DNA of 43,329 bases from an uncultured Muribaculaceae bacterium (GCA_944321715.1 CALUMJ010000022.1:1-43329); one strand, 5' to 3'. Positions 23,920-33,558 are shown, counted from the first letter of the stretch. Program-made: numbers and translations. The notes: generated by a model from the sequence alone, not told the origin.

Positions 23920-24507
23920 ATGCTACAAATAAAGGATACGATAGTCAGCCTCGATATAGTAGAAAAGTTTTTTTTGTGCGACCTTGATGCTTGTCTTGGT
24001 GAATGTTGCATAGATGGTGATGCAGGAGCTCCCATAACAAAGGAGGAATACAACAAAATCAAGGAATTGCTACCTCAAGTATGGAATGACTTGCTACCCC
24101 GTGCGCAGGAAGAGATTAAGGAAAATGGCGTGGGATATATCGACGAAGAAGGTGATTTAGTAACGCAAATCGTAGATGGGAAAAATTGCGTTTTTTCGTG
24201 CTACGGGAAGGGCGGTATGTGCTTGTGTGCATTTGAAAAGGCCTACAAAGAGGGGCGTATAGATTTTTATAAGCCGATTTCCTGCCACTTATATCCATTG
24301 CGTCTTAAAAGGTATCCCGATTTCATAGCAATATCGTACCACCGGTGGAAGATATGCAAGGCCGCCGAAGTGCTTGGGCGGGCAAAGGGCGTAAGGCTTT
24401 ATCAATTCTTGCGCGAACCACTAATCAGACGTTTCGGCGAGCAATGGTATGCCGAACTTGTAACGGCTTGTGAATTGTATATTAATGAATATTTGAAGGA
24501 TAGTTGA
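23920..24507 (+). CDS. DUF3109 family protein
   Basis: A 195-aa protein of the DUF3109 family, common in Bacteroidetes. The start LQIKDTIVSLDIVEKFFLCD is followed by Cys-rich segments DACLGECCIDGDAGAP (about residue 25), GKNCVFSCYGKGGMCLCAFE (about 85) and a C-terminal CHLYPLR and YHRWKICKAA. The Cys pattern (three clusters) suggests a metal or Fe-S cluster, as in the YkgJ-like zinc/iron-chelating families, but the function is unknown. The frame extends upstream to a TTG at 23857, but that lies before the -7 box. The ATG at 23920 gives the usual family start. It is divergent from uvrB. Confidence 0.87.
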   Translation: MLQIKDTIVSLDIVEKFFLCDLDACLGECCIDGDAGAPITKEEYNKIKELLPQVWNDLLPRAQEEIKENGVGYIDEEGDLVTQIVDGKNCVFSCYGKGGMCLCAFEKAYKEGRIDFYKPISCHLYPLRLKRYPDFIAISYHRWKICKAAEVLGRAKGVRLYQFLREPLIRRFGEQWYAELVTACELYINEYLKDS

Positions 24508-24578
24508 TAGCTTGTTTTTCTCTCGTTGGAATCATAGATTTTTACATATATTTTGCAGCAAGGTGACGGAATAAGCAT

Positions 24579-24586
24579 TAACTTTG
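24579..24586 (+). promoter_or_regulatory. -7 box of gpmI
   Basis: TAACTTTG, 34 nt before the gpmI ATG. A TTTG at 24552-24555 is 23 nt upstream, slightly more than the usual spacing. Confidence 0.5.
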
Positions 24587-24620
24587 TAGTCGAGAAAACA
24601 ACATAAAAATTATTATAGTT

Positions 24621-26138
24621 ATGGCAAAAAAAGCATTGTTGATTATTTTGGATGGCTGGGGAATAGGCAACCATACCAAATCGGATGTAATCTATTCTAC
24701 ACCAACTCCCTACTGGGATAGCCTGTTGGCTAATTATCCTCATTCACAACTACAAGCAAGTGGAGAAAATGTAGGTTTGCCTGATGGACAAATGGGCAAC
24801 TCGGAAGTTGGTCACCTGAACATTGGCGCAGGCCGTGTGCTGTATCAAGATTTGGTTAAAATCAATAAGGCCATAAAAGACGGGTCGATACTTGATAACC
24901 CCGAAGTAAAGTCGGCATTCTCGTATGCACAAAAGACTGGAAAAGGAATGCACTTCATGGGATTGACCTCGACAGGTGGTGTACATAGCTCGTTTGACCA
25001 TATATTAGCTCTTTGCGACATAGCCAAGGAATATGGGTTGAAAAATGTATTTCTGCACTGCTTCATGGACGGACGTGACACAGACCCGAAAAGTGGCAAA
25101 GGGTTCATACATGATTTGCAAGAGCATTGCAGCAAAAGTGCAGGAGTGATTGCATCGATAATCGGGCGTTATTATGCAATGGACCGTGACAAACGTTGGG
25201 ACCGCATCAAAGTTGCATACGACCAATTGGTTAACGGGATTGGTGAAAAGGCTACTGATATGGTTGCTGCGATGCAAGAATCGTATGACAACAATGTTAC
25301 CGATGAGTTTGTTAAGCCAATCGTGAATGCCAATGTGGACGGTCGCATCAAGGAAGGTGATGTGGTTATATTCTTTAACTACCGAAATGACCGTGCCAAG
25401 GAGATTACAACCGTGCTCACGCAGCAAGATATGCCAGAACAAGGGATGGCTACAATCAAGGATTTGCAGTATTACTGCATGACACCGTATGATGCTTCGT
25501 TCAAGGGCGTTCATATCCTCTTTGATAAGGAAAATGTAACAAATACGCTGGGCGAATATTTGTCGTCGCTTGGTAAGAAACAATTGCATATAGCTGAAAC
25601 CGAGAAGTATGCACACGTTACATTCTTCTTCAACGGTGGGCGTGAAACTCCATATAACGGAGAAGACCGCATACTTGTTCCTTCGCCAAAGGTTGCCACA
25701 TACGACTTGAAACCCGAGATGAGCGCATACGAGGTTAAAGACAAATTGGTTGAGGCAATTGGTACGGAGAAATATGACTTTATAGTAGTTAACTATGCCA
25801 ATGGCGACATGGTGGGGCATACAGGTGTGTATGAAGCGATTGAGAAAGCTGTGGTAGCTATTGATGCTTGTGTGAAAGCCACTGTTGAAGCTGCTAAGGC
25901 TCATGGTTATGAAGTGATAATTATTGCCGACCATGGTAATGCCGACCATGCCCTGAACGACGATGGCACTCCAAACACTGCACACTCGCTCAATCCTGTG
26001 CCATGTGTGTATGTGACTGAGAATAAGGCTGCGAAAATCGGGAATGGCATACTTGCCGATGTCGCTCCTACATTGTTGCATATAATGGGGCTGTCTCAAC
26101 CTTCTGAAATGACAGGTAAACAGCTGATAGAAGATTGA
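24621..26138 (+). CDS. gpmI: 2,3-bisphosphoglycerate-independent phosphoglycerate mutase
   Basis: A 505-aa cytoplasmic glycolytic enzyme interconverting 3- and 2-phosphoglycerate, Mn-dependent, of the alkaline phosphatase superfamily. Seen are the N-terminal metal site [12 protein letters not shown] (Asp at residue about 11), the phosphorylated Ser in [15 protein letters not shown] (about residue 61), [18 protein letters not shown] (about 122-140), [13 protein letters not shown] (about 255), and the C-terminal metal site [15 protein letters not shown] and [13 protein letters not shown]. Length is normal. It is monocistronic with its own promoter and a strong terminator. Confidence 0.98.
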   Translation: MAKKALLIILDGWGIGNHTKSDVIYSTPTPYWDSLLANYPHSQLQASGENVGLPDGQMGNSEVGHLNIGAGRVLYQDLVKINKAIKDGSILDNPEVKSAFSYAQKTGKGMHFMGLTSTGGVHSSFDHILALCDIAKEYGLKNVFLHCFMDGRDTDPKSGKGFIHDLQEHCSKSAGVIASIIGRYYAMDRDKRWDRIKVAYDQLVNGIGEKATDMVAAMQESYDNNVTDEFVKPIVNANVDGRIKEGDVVIFFNYRNDRAKEITTVLTQQDMPEQGMATIKDLQYYCMTPYDASFKGVHILFDKENVTNTLGEYLSSLGKKQLHIAETEKYAHVTFFFNGGRETPYNGEDRILVPSPKVATYDLKPEMSAYEVKDKLVEAIGTEKYDFIVVNYANGDMVGHTGVYEAIEKAVVAIDACVKATVEAAKAHGYEVIIIADHGNADHALNDDGTPNTAHSLNPVPCVYVTENKAAKIGNGILADVAPTLLHIMGLSQPSEMTGKQLIED

Positions 26139-26157
26139 TAAATGTTTTTAATATTAT

Positions 26158-26199
26158 AAAAAATCGGGCGTTCAAATCATTGAGCGTCCGATTTTTTTA
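26158..26199. terminator. Bidirectional terminator between gpmI and the DUF1232 gene
   Basis: AATCGGGCG...(G)CGTCCGATT around the loop at about 26171-26181, with A-rich sequence on the left and TTTTTTT on the right. It serves gpmI on the plus strand and, read in reverse, the minus-strand operon ending at 26225. Confidence 0.75.
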
Positions 26200-26224
26200 T
26201 TGTTATAGTGTCTTAGTAAATAAT

Positions 26225-26527
26225 TTATGCGGCCCAAATCAATACAGGAGAATAAGCGAGTATGACTATCCACAGTATTGCCAATACTAAAAATGAGATG
26301 GAGAATGTGTAAAGTTGGCGTCGAACCAGCTTGTTGACTTTCTTGGAAAATTGTGAAAACGTGAAGCAAAATGCCGACATGAATACAAAAAAGTCGTCGA
26401 TGAAGCCGATAATCGGGCCGTCGTAATCAATTGGCATGACAAGGTAGGCAATTGCTGCGAGAATGAATAGCACAGCAAGCCAACGAAAGGTAGTGTTTTT
26501 ATGTTGTTTATCGGTGATAGGTTCCAT
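26225..26527 (-). CDS. DUF1232 (YkvA-like) membrane protein
   Basis: A 100-aa protein with two or three hydrophobic segments (WLAVLFILAAIAYLVMPID, FFVFMSAFCFTF and FSISFLVLAILWIVILAY). The DUF1232 core is visible as AYLVMPIDYDGPIIGFIDDF, equivalent to the family pattern of Asp/Pro followed by G-x-x-DD. Function unknown. It is the last gene of the five-gene minus-strand run, 12 nt after folK. Confidence 0.75.
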   Translation of the reverse strand: MEPITDKQHKNTTFRWLAVLFILAAIAYLVMPIDYDGPIIGFIDDFFVFMSAFCFTFSQFSKKVNKLVRRQLYTFSISFLVLAILWIVILAYSPVLIWAA

Positions 26528-26539
26528 AACATTGAATTT

Positions 26540-26914
26540 TCATTCTTCCTTGATTTCGTTCCATCCCGTTTGAAAATATTCCTTTTTAAAGTCGTTAGGA
26601 CGAATGATTTCGCCGTTCCATATTATTATGTCCAAATCCATAGGTACGTTCCCTTCTAATTTGCTTGCAGGGGTTCGTCCGCAGACACTTTCGTATTCTT
26701 TCACTTTTTTATGAATGGCATCAAAATCGAGTTTGCATTCTCCGGCCAAAACTGCATTCAGATAGTCGGGGTCGCGGTGGTTGTCGGCCTCGGAATTGTA
26801 GATTGAGGAAACTCTGGTGCTGCTAAGGAACTTATTAAGCCATTCAATGGCGTGTTCCACTTGCCATTGTCGGTCGCGGCTGTTGCTTCCAATAGTAATT
26901 ACAATGCTGTTCAT
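26540..26914 (-). CDS. folK: 2-amino-4-hydroxy-6-hydroxymethyldihydropteridine pyrophosphokinase
   Basis: A 124-aa HPPK-like protein transferring pyrophosphate from ATP to hydroxymethyl-dihydropterin in folate synthesis. It begins IVITIGSNSRDRQWQVEHAI, has SSIYNSEADNHRDPDYLNAV, and the catalytic region CGRTPASKLEGNVPMDLDII, where the paired Asp residues bind Mg. It is shorter than E. coli FolK (about 159 aa) because the C-terminal part is missing, although the catalytic part is present. Such short versions are seen in Bacteroidales. It follows tex by 2 nt. Confidence 0.85.
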   Translation of the reverse strand: MNSIVITIGSNSRDRQWQVEHAIEWLNKFLSSTRVSSIYNSEADNHRDPDYLNAVLAGECKLDFDAIHKKVKEYESVCGRTPASKLEGNVPMDLDIIIWNGEIIRPNDFKKEYFQTGWNEIKEE

Positions 26915-26916
26915 AA

Positions 26917-29040
26917 TTATAAGCCTTTCATTGATAAGGAAATTCTATTTCGTTGTTTGTCGATACCAATGACTTTTACGGTAACCTGGTCGTTGATATT
27001 GACAATTTCTGACGGATGGGAAATGTATCGGTCGCTCATTTCGGAAATGTGTATAAGTCCGTTAATATGTACGCCTATATCAACGAATGTGCCGAATTGA
27101 GTGATGTTAGTCACCACTCCGTTAAGGACCATGCCTATTGCGATGTCATCGATTGATTGTATTTTATCGTCAAACTGCACCTGTGAGAAATCGGCACGAG
27201 GGTCTCGCCCCGGTTTTTCAAGCTCTGCCATGATATCGTTTAGTGTGGGCATTCCGATGTCATCTGAAACATATTTCTGGAGGTCGATTTTGTTACGAAT
27301 TTCGGCATTACCTATTAATTGTGCTACCGAGCAGTTGCAGTCGGTGGCCATTTTCCCTACGATGGCATATCGTTCGGGATGAACGGCTGAATTATCGAGG
27401 GGATTTTCTCCAGAAGGAATGCGCAGGAAACCAGCCGACAGTTTAAAGGCTTTTTCTCCCATGCGTGGCACTTTAAGCAACTCATTGCGTGAAGAGAAGT
27501 CGCCATGTTCGGAACGGTAACGGACTATGTTCCGAGCAAGGACTGGCCCTAAACCTGAAACGTAGGACAACAGTTGGACTGAGGCTGTATTGACATTGAC
27601 ACCCACACTGTTGACACAGCTTTCGACTACAAACTCTAAAGCCTTGCGCAATTTCACTTGGTCCACATCATGCTGGTATTGTCCTACTCCGATTGATTTT
27701 GGGTCTATTTTGACAAGTTCGGCAAGTGGGTCGAGCAAGCGGCGTCCTATCGACACTGCGCCTCGCACTGTCACGTCTTTGTCGGGAAATTCATCTCGTG
27801 CTACTTGTGAAGCCGAGTATATCGACGCTCCGTTTTCGTTCACGACATATATTTTTACATCTCGGTCGAAATGAATTTTTCTGAGAAACGCTTCTGTTTC
27901 ACGGCTTGCTGTTCCATTGCCAAGAGAAATTACATCAATGTTAAATTTCTTGACTAAGTTGGAAATTGTAGTGGTTGCCGCTTGTGTATCGTTATGCGGT
28001 GGGGTAGGATATATGACACAGTCGTGCAGCAAGTTCCCTTGTTGGTCGAGGCACACTACTTTGCATCCTGTGCGAAATCCTGGGTCAATGGCGAGCACAC
28101 GTTTTGCCCCAAGAGGAGGTGCGAAAAGTAGCTGTCTGACATTTTGTGCGAATAATGCTATTGCGTCATCGTCGGACCGGCTTTTGGCTTCGGCCATGAA
28201 TTCTGTTTCAATTGATGGGCGTATGAGGCGCTTGTAACTGTCTTCTACGGCATGTTCCACAATTGAAGAGGCTTGGTTGTCGCCTTTTATGAAGATGCGT
28301 TTTATGTTTTCAATTGCACGTTCATTATCGTTGGATACTGATAATTTCAAGAAACCCTCTTTTTCACCACGCAACATTGCAAGCAGTCGGTGTGATGAAA
28401 TTCGTGGCAGAAAATCAGAAAAGTCGAAATAATTTTCATATTTTACACCTTCAGTTTCCTTGCCTTTTACTACCGATGAAGAAATGCTGGAGGTAGTGCG
28501 AAATGAAGCTCTGGTGCAATTACGTGCGCGCTTGTCTTCGGCAATCCATTCGGCTATTATATCGCATGCTCCCTTAATTGCAGCATCGCTGTCGGGAATT
28601 TCGGGTTTGATGAAAGTCTTTGCTTTGGCGGCTATGTTGTCGGAGTGCTGCGCCATAATGATTCGAGCAAGAGGTTCGAGTCCTAATGAACGAGCTATTT
28701 CGGCACGCGTCCGCCGTTTGGGTTTAAAAGGCAGGTATAAGTCTTCAAGCTCGTTTGAACTGAAGCAGTTGTCTAATTTTGTAGCCAGCTCGGGTGTCAA
28801 CGCCCCTGCATTTTCGATAGCATTTCTTATAAATTCCTTTCGTTTAAGCAGTTCTTCAAGAGAGGCTTTCTTTTCGGCAATAAGTTGGATTTGTACTTCG
28901 TCAAGTCCGCCAGTCGCTTCTTTGCGGTATCGGCTAATAAAAGGAATTGTAGCGCCTTCTTCGAGAAGTTTGATGGTGTTTGTTACCGCCTTCTCGGGTA
29001 GGTTTGTATCGGTGGATATTATGTGGGGTATGTTGTTCAC
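26917..29040 (-). CDS. tex: Tex-like RNA-binding transcription accessory protein
   Basis: A 707-aa Tex family protein. The N-terminal helical part begins IPHIISTDTNLPEKAVTNTI and LLEEGATIPFISRYRKEATGG, the hallmark of the family. A YqgF-like RNase H fold is near residue 320 (RVLAIDPGFRTGCKVVCLD), helix-hairpin-helix motifs near 495-550 (NTASVQLLSYVSGLGPVLA and LLKVPRMGEKAFKLSAGFL) and a C-terminal S1 domain (GMVLNGVVTNITQFGTFVDI). It is thought to act on RNA or transcription complexes. The gene lies 1 nt after the phosphoesterase gene and 2 nt before folK. Confidence 0.96.
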   Translation of the reverse strand: MNNIPHIISTDTNLPEKAVTNTIKLLEEGATIPFISRYRKEATGGLDEVQIQLIAEKKASLEELLKRKEFIRNAIENAGALTPELATKLDNCFSSNELEDLYLPFKPKRRTRAEIARSLGLEPLARIIMAQHSDNIAAKAKTFIKPEIPDSDAAIKGACDIIAEWIAEDKRARNCTRASFRTTSSISSSVVKGKETEGVKYENYFDFSDFLPRISSHRLLAMLRGEKEGFLKLSVSNDNERAIENIKRIFIKGDNQASSIVEHAVEDSYKRLIRPSIETEFMAEAKSRSDDDAIALFAQNVRQLLFAPPLGAKRVLAIDPGFRTGCKVVCLDQQGNLLHDCVIYPTPPHNDTQAATTTISNLVKKFNIDVISLGNGTASRETEAFLRKIHFDRDVKIYVVNENGASIYSASQVARDEFPDKDVTVRGAVSIGRRLLDPLAELVKIDPKSIGVGQYQHDVDQVKLRKALEFVVESCVNSVGVNVNTASVQLLSYVSGLGPVLARNIVRYRSEHGDFSSRNELLKVPRMGEKAFKLSAGFLRIPSGENPLDNSAVHPERYAIVGKMATDCNCSVAQLIGNAEIRNKIDLQKYVSDDIGMPTLNDIMAELEKPGRDPRADFSQVQFDDKIQSIDDIAIGMVLNGVVTNITQFGTFVDIGVHINGLIHISEMSDRYISHPSEIVNINDQVTVKVIGIDKQRNRISLSMKGL

Positions 29041-29041
29041 G

Positions 29042-30238
29042 TTATTGCTGCTGTTTCTTTTTTAATGTGAAAACTGTGATTTCGGGAGTTGCGCCTAATC
29101 GCATTGGCATTGCAACCTCGCCGATGCCTATGTTGACATATAAAATTTGTCCATTTTCACAATATGTTCCGCCCCATTCGGGATATATCCATGCGGCAGG
29201 TGACAATTTTAATCCAAATAAGTTGACCATGATTTGCATGGCATGTGTGTGGCCCGACAATGTAAGGTCGATATTTGATAATGGCAACACTTCGCTGCGC
29301 CAATGTTTCGGGTTATGCGACAATAAAATTTTGAAATTGTCGTCATTCAGGTTGGAATGTGCTTTTTTGAGGTCGCCGTATTGTGAAAATGGCGGTTCTC
29401 CCCAGTTTTCCACGCCGATAATTGTTATGCTTTCGTTGCCGCGAGTTATCACAGTGTCACAATTATTCATTAATAACCACCCCATTTGAGTTTGCAATTG
29501 AGCCATATATTCGTTGTTTCGGGCTTTAGCTTCGGGTGATGGCCATTCCATGTAGTCGCCGTAGTCGTGGTTGCCGAGTATGGAATATACGCCATCGTGG
29601 GCATTTAGCCGGCTAAGGATAGGTGTGAATGGTTCGGCTTCGCTTGTTTGCCTGTTCACAAGGTCGCCAGTGAAAAATATCATGTCGGACTGCTGCTCGT
29701 TGATGACTTTGACGAGTCTTGCGACGTAAGTAGTGTCGGAGGCATAACTCCCGACATGCAGGTCGGAGAATTGTGTGATGCGGTATCCGTCGAAATTACT
29801 TGGCAAGTTGTCGAACTGCAGGGTTACTTCTTTTATCTCATAGTCGTAACGTGTTATAAGTACTCCCCACCACATGCAAATGAATATGAAAATCCCCACC
29901 ACCGATGAGGCGATTGCAGGGATTTTTGATTTTTTCTTGCGTATGCGGCAAGGAATTTGACATATCCAATATATTATGATTGCAAGATATTTAGGAACAT
30001 AGAATGTGAAATAGCTATATAGCATCCACATTATTGCAACCAATCCATCATTGTCGATTGACCTTCTTGGTAAAGCGACAGCGATTACGATATATACAAA
30101 CAACAGGCCCGATAAGGCACAATGCGACCATTTTATCCATTGCTGCTTGAAAGTTTTAGCCAACTTTTGGAAAATATAATAATCGGCAGCAATGTTTAAA
30201 ATGAGTGCTATGATTAGTGGTATCCATTGCATTCTCAT
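29042..30238 (-). CDS. Membrane-anchored metallophosphoesterase
   Basis: A 398-aa protein. Four hydrophobic segments in the first 140 residues (for example IPLIIALILNIAADYYIF, ALSGLLFVYIVIAVAL and AIASSVVGIFIFICMWW) precede a YkuE/YaeI-like calcineurin-type domain. Metal-site motifs are ITQFSDLHVGSY (D-x-H, about residue 152), FFTGDLVNRQ (GD, about 182), LGNHDYGDY (GNHD, about 217), ILLSHNPKHW (about 310) and LTLSGHTHAMQ (GHTH, about 330). Members cleave phosphate esters such as lipid A or UDP-diacylglucosamine intermediates, but the substrate here is unknown. It sits 13 nt after the acyltransferase, so a lipid substrate is plausible. Confidence 0.92.
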   Translation of the reverse strand: MRMQWIPLIIALILNIAADYYIFQKLAKTFKQQWIKWSHCALSGLLFVYIVIAVALPRRSIDNDGLVAIMWMLYSYFTFYVPKYLAIIIYWICQIPCRIRKKKSKIPAIASSVVGIFIFICMWWGVLITRYDYEIKEVTLQFDNLPSNFDGYRITQFSDLHVGSYASDTTYVARLVKVINEQQSDMIFFTGDLVNRQTSEAEPFTPILSRLNAHDGVYSILGNHDYGDYMEWPSPEAKARNNEYMAQLQTQMGWLLMNNCDTVITRGNESITIIGVENWGEPPFSQYGDLKKAHSNLNDDNFKILLSHNPKHWRSEVLPLSNIDLTLSGHTHAMQIMVNLFGLKLSPAAWIYPEWGGTYCENGQILYVNIGIGEVAMPMRLGATPEITVFTLKKKQQQ

Positions 30239-30251
30239 AGGCCGTGCGTTT

Positions 30252-31445
30252 TCATTGTTGAACTATTCCTTTTGCGGTAAGTTGGTTCGCCAGTGGGTTG
30301 GCATACATGATTAGCATCATGTGTCTGACATAATTTATATCGTCATCGCTGAGAGCAAGGTCTATTTTGCTTATCTGTGAATCGATGTATGCTATAAAAT
30401 TCTTTTTGTCATCGTCTGAATATTGCTCAGAAAAGTGTGCTACATCATTGGCCAAATCATAGGCTATGTAGTTGTTTTTATAGATATAGTAGTTTGAATG
30501 AATGGCTTTATCAATGATGTTGCAAATGTGGTGGGCGGCCTCATTTTTATCGCAATCGACAGGGATGTTTTGTAACTGGTTGTTGATGCAAGGGCAGAAG
30601 TGGAAATGGGCACGACCTTTGTTTTGCAATAGGCCGGTTTCCATGCTGAGCAAGTCGTCGTGTTGCGATTTCTTGAAATCGGGGTCTTTTTTTCTGAGCA
30701 AAAATTCTTTAGCTTTCAGATAATCGTTTGGGTCATATTCGTAGCTGATGGAAACAGGCATCATATTCAGCGGTTTAATGCCGTTCACAATGTTGGTGTC
30801 TCCAGCAAGGGCGAGCATTTTCACCAAACTCTCTTGTGTGCGGTCGTCGCTATCCTTGGCGCGACCTTGTCGTTGAGCAATCCACACTGATTGGTGCTTT
30901 TTCTCGATGGCGAAGTGTATGTATGCCGACAAGTGACAGGCGGCTTCCAATGCGTGACGTTTGCTGCTATCGCGTTTTACGATGAAACTTTTGTTTAGTC
31001 TTACAAGCGAGTCAATCCACGGGTATATTAGCAAGTTGTTTCCGATTGCGATTTCGGTGGTTGGCTTGCCGTGTAATGTCAAGCATAGGTTCAAGAACGA
31101 AGCATCGAGTACGATGTCTCGATGGTTTGAAATACACACATTCGGTGTATTGTCTATGATATTTTCCATTCCACTGGCTGTTACCCCACTTGTGGTTTCT
31201 TTTTCGAGCTGTCTGAGGAATGGCAACATGATTTGTAATTGGAAATCATGCTTATTGTGTATTTGTTGTAGTTGCTGGCAGAATGCTTTGTAATCAACCT
31301 CGGGCATTACATATCTCACGGCGTGTTCAAAGCCTGGCTCTTTAACGAGTTTGGCAATTTCCCGAGGGAAATCCTCGTCGTTGTATGGACATATATCTGA
31401 AAATTCTTCCGGGGTCTTAATCTCTTCGCAATCCATATTTGTCAA
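30252..31445 (-). CDS. PlsC-like acyltransferase
   Basis: A 397-aa protein with a central glycerophospholipid acyltransferase domain: NVCISNHRDIVLDASFLNLC (catalytic His/Asp region, about residue 98), KSFIVKRDSSKRHALEA (about 150) and VWIAQRQGRAKDSDDRTQES (about 184-203, the acyl-acceptor EGxxR-like block). The catalytic motif reads H-R-D rather than the common H-x4-D with Ser, so the exact catalytic Asp is uncertain. No clear membrane helix. It heads the five-gene minus-strand run. It likely acylates glycerol phosphate, lysophosphatidate or an ornithine/other lipid precursor. Confidence 0.8.
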   Translation of the reverse strand: MTNMDCEEIKTPEEFSDICPYNDEDFPREIAKLVKEPGFEHAVRYVMPEVDYKAFCQQLQQIHNKHDFQLQIMLPFLRQLEKETTSGVTASGMENIIDNTPNVCISNHRDIVLDASFLNLCLTLHGKPTTEIAIGNNLLIYPWIDSLVRLNKSFIVKRDSSKRHALEAACHLSAYIHFAIEKKHQSVWIAQRQGRAKDSDDRTQESLVKMLALAGDTNIVNGIKPLNMMPVSISYEYDPNDYLKAKEFLLRKKDPDFKKSQHDDLLSMETGLLQNKGRAHFHFCPCINNQLQNIPVDCDKNEAAHHICNIIDKAIHSNYYIYKNNYIAYDLANDVAHFSEQYSDDDKKNFIAYIDSQISKIDLALSDDDINYVRHMMLIMYANPLANQLTAKGIVQQ

Positions 31446-31481
31446 TCGTTGAATTCAAGTGTTCTTATTGTATATACTTTT

Positions 31482-31489
31482 CAAAGTTA
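31482..31489 (-). promoter_or_regulatory. -7 box of acyltransferase-tex-folK run
   Basis: On the minus strand TAACTTTG, 36 nt before the ATG at 31445. Confidence 0.5.
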
Positions 31490-31664
31490 AACATAAATGT
31501 TTAATTATTAAAATGTACAGGATATAATTTTCGCTGTTTTACTTATGTTAAGGATATTTGTTGCAGCCGCAGAGTTCCATCAAAGGAAAGTGAAACAGAT
31601 GGAAGTGTGGCGTATTATTCCACAATGGCTTCATCATTTTGTTCCAGTTCTGGGAAGAAGTGTG

Positions 31665-33545
31665 CTATGTAAAACGTTTGCGCATTTCTAATTCTTCTTT
31701 AGTATATGACTCTATCAATTTAAAGCCGCCATCAAATTGATAAAACGAAGTTGTATCTCCTTTTTGGGCTTTGATGCCTAAATATGTATATCCAAATCTT
31801 GGACCCGGTATGTTGTATATGTTTATTTCAGTGATGTTCTCGTAATATTCAGGAAGGAAGCGGTTCATTGGCGATTGTGGCGATGTAATATTCCATCTTT
31901 TCTTAGCCCTTATTTTGTATAGTCCAAAGCCAATTGGTTGTATTTCATCGACTCTTTCTTGCGTATATGGAACATCAAACCAGCCATTTTCGCTATAAAT
32001 AGATGTAGGTCTGTCGCATACCAGTTGGAAGTCGAAATATCCTGCCAATGCGGCAAAGGAAAAAGAATTGATTTCGATGTTTTTAATGTCGCCAGTATTG
32101 CAATCGGTATATTTAAAGCTGCTATCTTGTGTAGAATAATATAATGTGCCAATTATGTTGTCAAAAATGCCTGAATTTGTGAATCTAAGTTCCTTTTTTT
32201 CGGCAATTCTGAATGGCAAGCCAGTACATCGTTCCAATTGTTGCGTTATATATAGTATGTTACGGATTGTTTTTTGAGGTGGAATCCCATCGGTGTTACC
32301 ACTTAGTAATAATGGGTAAACCCACTGCCAGGTTTTGTCGCATAGCGACATCAACGGATAGCTCACAACGGTTTCGGAATCGTACTCCGAATATATGATT
32401 TGGTTGTTGTGTCCTATTATCTGCATGTGTTTTATTAATTCACGGATTTCCTGTTTTTTATTTTCTGAACAACTATCATTCCAGCGTATTTGCAAACCGT
32501 TGCATTTTTCAAGTATAGGTATGGTGGGGGTAGCACTTTGTTCCGACTGTTTGAGTGGCGTTGTAACTGTTTGGGGATGCTTGTTTTGTGATGCAGTTGG
32601 CAATAGTCGCTTGACTTCGGATAGGAATTCCTCTACGCTTTGGGGGCGTTTGGCCTTCATTGGTTCCATAGCCCACGATGTGAGCTGTATTATGTTGTCA
32701 TTTATGCCCATTTTTCTCATTATGTCTGTGGGAAAGCCATCATTGAATATTTCAGATGCTTCGGGTGGTATTGTGCCTGTCAATATTTTGAAAAGCGTAG
32801 CACCTAAAGCGTAAATATCTAATGTGGCAGGGAAGCCGTTTCCTTTTCGGTAGTTGGCCTGTTCTATCGGAGCATACCCTATTGTTCCTCCACCGATGTG
32901 CGTACTTGACTCGGGTTCGCCGTTTATGTCAAACTGTTTTGAGAGGCCAAAGTCTATCAGCACCAATTCGCCGTTTCTACGGCGCATGATGTTTTGCGGC
33001 TTCAAGTCTAAATGTAATATTTTATTGCGGTGCATCAACGATAATGCTTCTCCTATTTGCAAGATTGCTTTCAGTGCTTCATGGTCGGATAAGTCGCCAT
33101 TATTTTTGATAAAATCGTTTAGATTTCCACCTTCAATAAATTCCATGGCGAAGTAAGCGGTGTCATTCTCCTCGAATGTTTCCAACACTTTAACGATGTG
33201 TGGATGGTTAAATTTGCTTAGATTTTGGGCTTCTCGGAAAAATCGGTGTTTATAGTTGTAGTAGATGCCTGCATTACTTCCGCATGTTACTCTATTGCCT
33301 TCTCGGCCGTTGATGTCATGCATGAAGAACTCTTTGATAGCCACCTGTATGGTTGTTTCAACTTCTCCTAATGCACCAACTAACTTAATTCGTGTATTGG
33401 CTAAATATGTGATACCGAACGTGCCATTTCCTAATTTCTTTTCAATGGTGTATGTATAAGAATGCCCTCGCAATATGGTGTTTGGCTTTAGTGCATTATC
33501 ATTAGGATTATTCATATAAGCTATTGTTTCTTGTATTTCCGACAT
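31665..33545 (-). CDS. Serine/threonine protein kinase with unrecognised C-terminal half
   Basis: 626 aa. The N-terminal Hanks-type kinase domain (about residues 30-310) has the glycine loop LGNGTFGITYLA, Lys in IQVAIKEF, the catalytic loop LHLDLKPQNIM (HLD instead of HRD), IDFGLSK (DFG intact) and YAPIEQ. The catalytic Lys, Asp and Asn are all present, so activity is expected. A Pro/Thr/Gln-rich linker leads to about 280 residues I cannot assign with confidence. One stretch, TQQLERCTGLPFRIAEKKEL, recalls the LPTEAEWE block of sulfatase-modifying-factor-like domains, but degenerate. No membrane helix is visible, so it is probably cytoplasmic. The neighbouring terminator separates it from ackA. 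A possible one-base indel near its end is noted in the findings. Confidence 0.85.
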   Translation of the reverse strand: MSEIQETIAYMNNPNDNALKPNTILRGHSYTYTIEKKLGNGTFGITYLANTRIKLVGALGEVETTIQVAIKEFFMHDINGREGNRVTCGSNAGIYYNYKHRFFREAQNLSKFNHPHIVKVLETFEENDTAYFAMEFIEGGNLNDFIKNNGDLSDHEALKAILQIGEALSLMHRNKILHLDLKPQNIMRRRNGELVLIDFGLSKQFDINGEPESSTHIGGGTIGYAPIEQANYRKGNGFPATLDIYALGATLFKILTGTIPPEASEIFNDGFPTDIMRKMGINDNIIQLTSWAMEPMKAKRPQSVEEFLSEVKRLLPTASQNKHPQTVTTPLKQSEQSATPTIPILEKCNGLQIRWNDSCSENKKQEIRELIKHMQIIGHNNQIIYSEYDSETVVSYPLMSLCDKTWQWVYPLLLSGNTDGIPPQKTIRNILYITQQLERCTGLPFRIAEKKELRFTNSGIFDNIIGTLYYSTQDSSFKYTDCNTGDIKNIEINSFSFAALAGYFDFQLVCDRPTSIYSENGWFDVPYTQERVDEIQPIGFGLYKIRAKKRWNITSPQSPMNRFLPEYYENITEINIYNIPGPRFGYTYLGIKAQKGDTTSFYQFDGGFKLIESYTKEELEMRKRFT

Positions 33546-33558
33546 TTATATGAAACGC

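Noticed and set aside
25005-26099. A 364-codon open frame on the minus strand inside gpmI
   Set aside because: It lies wholly opposite a clear gpmI, has no recognisable domain, and is rich in His/Cys/Ile as expected of an antisense shadow of a biased coding frame.
31665-33545. Pseudokinase because of the missing HRD arginine
   Set aside because: The VAIK Lys, catalytic Asp, Asn and DFG Asp are all intact. HLD/HxD variants are usual in active bacterial kinases, so loss of activity is not supported.
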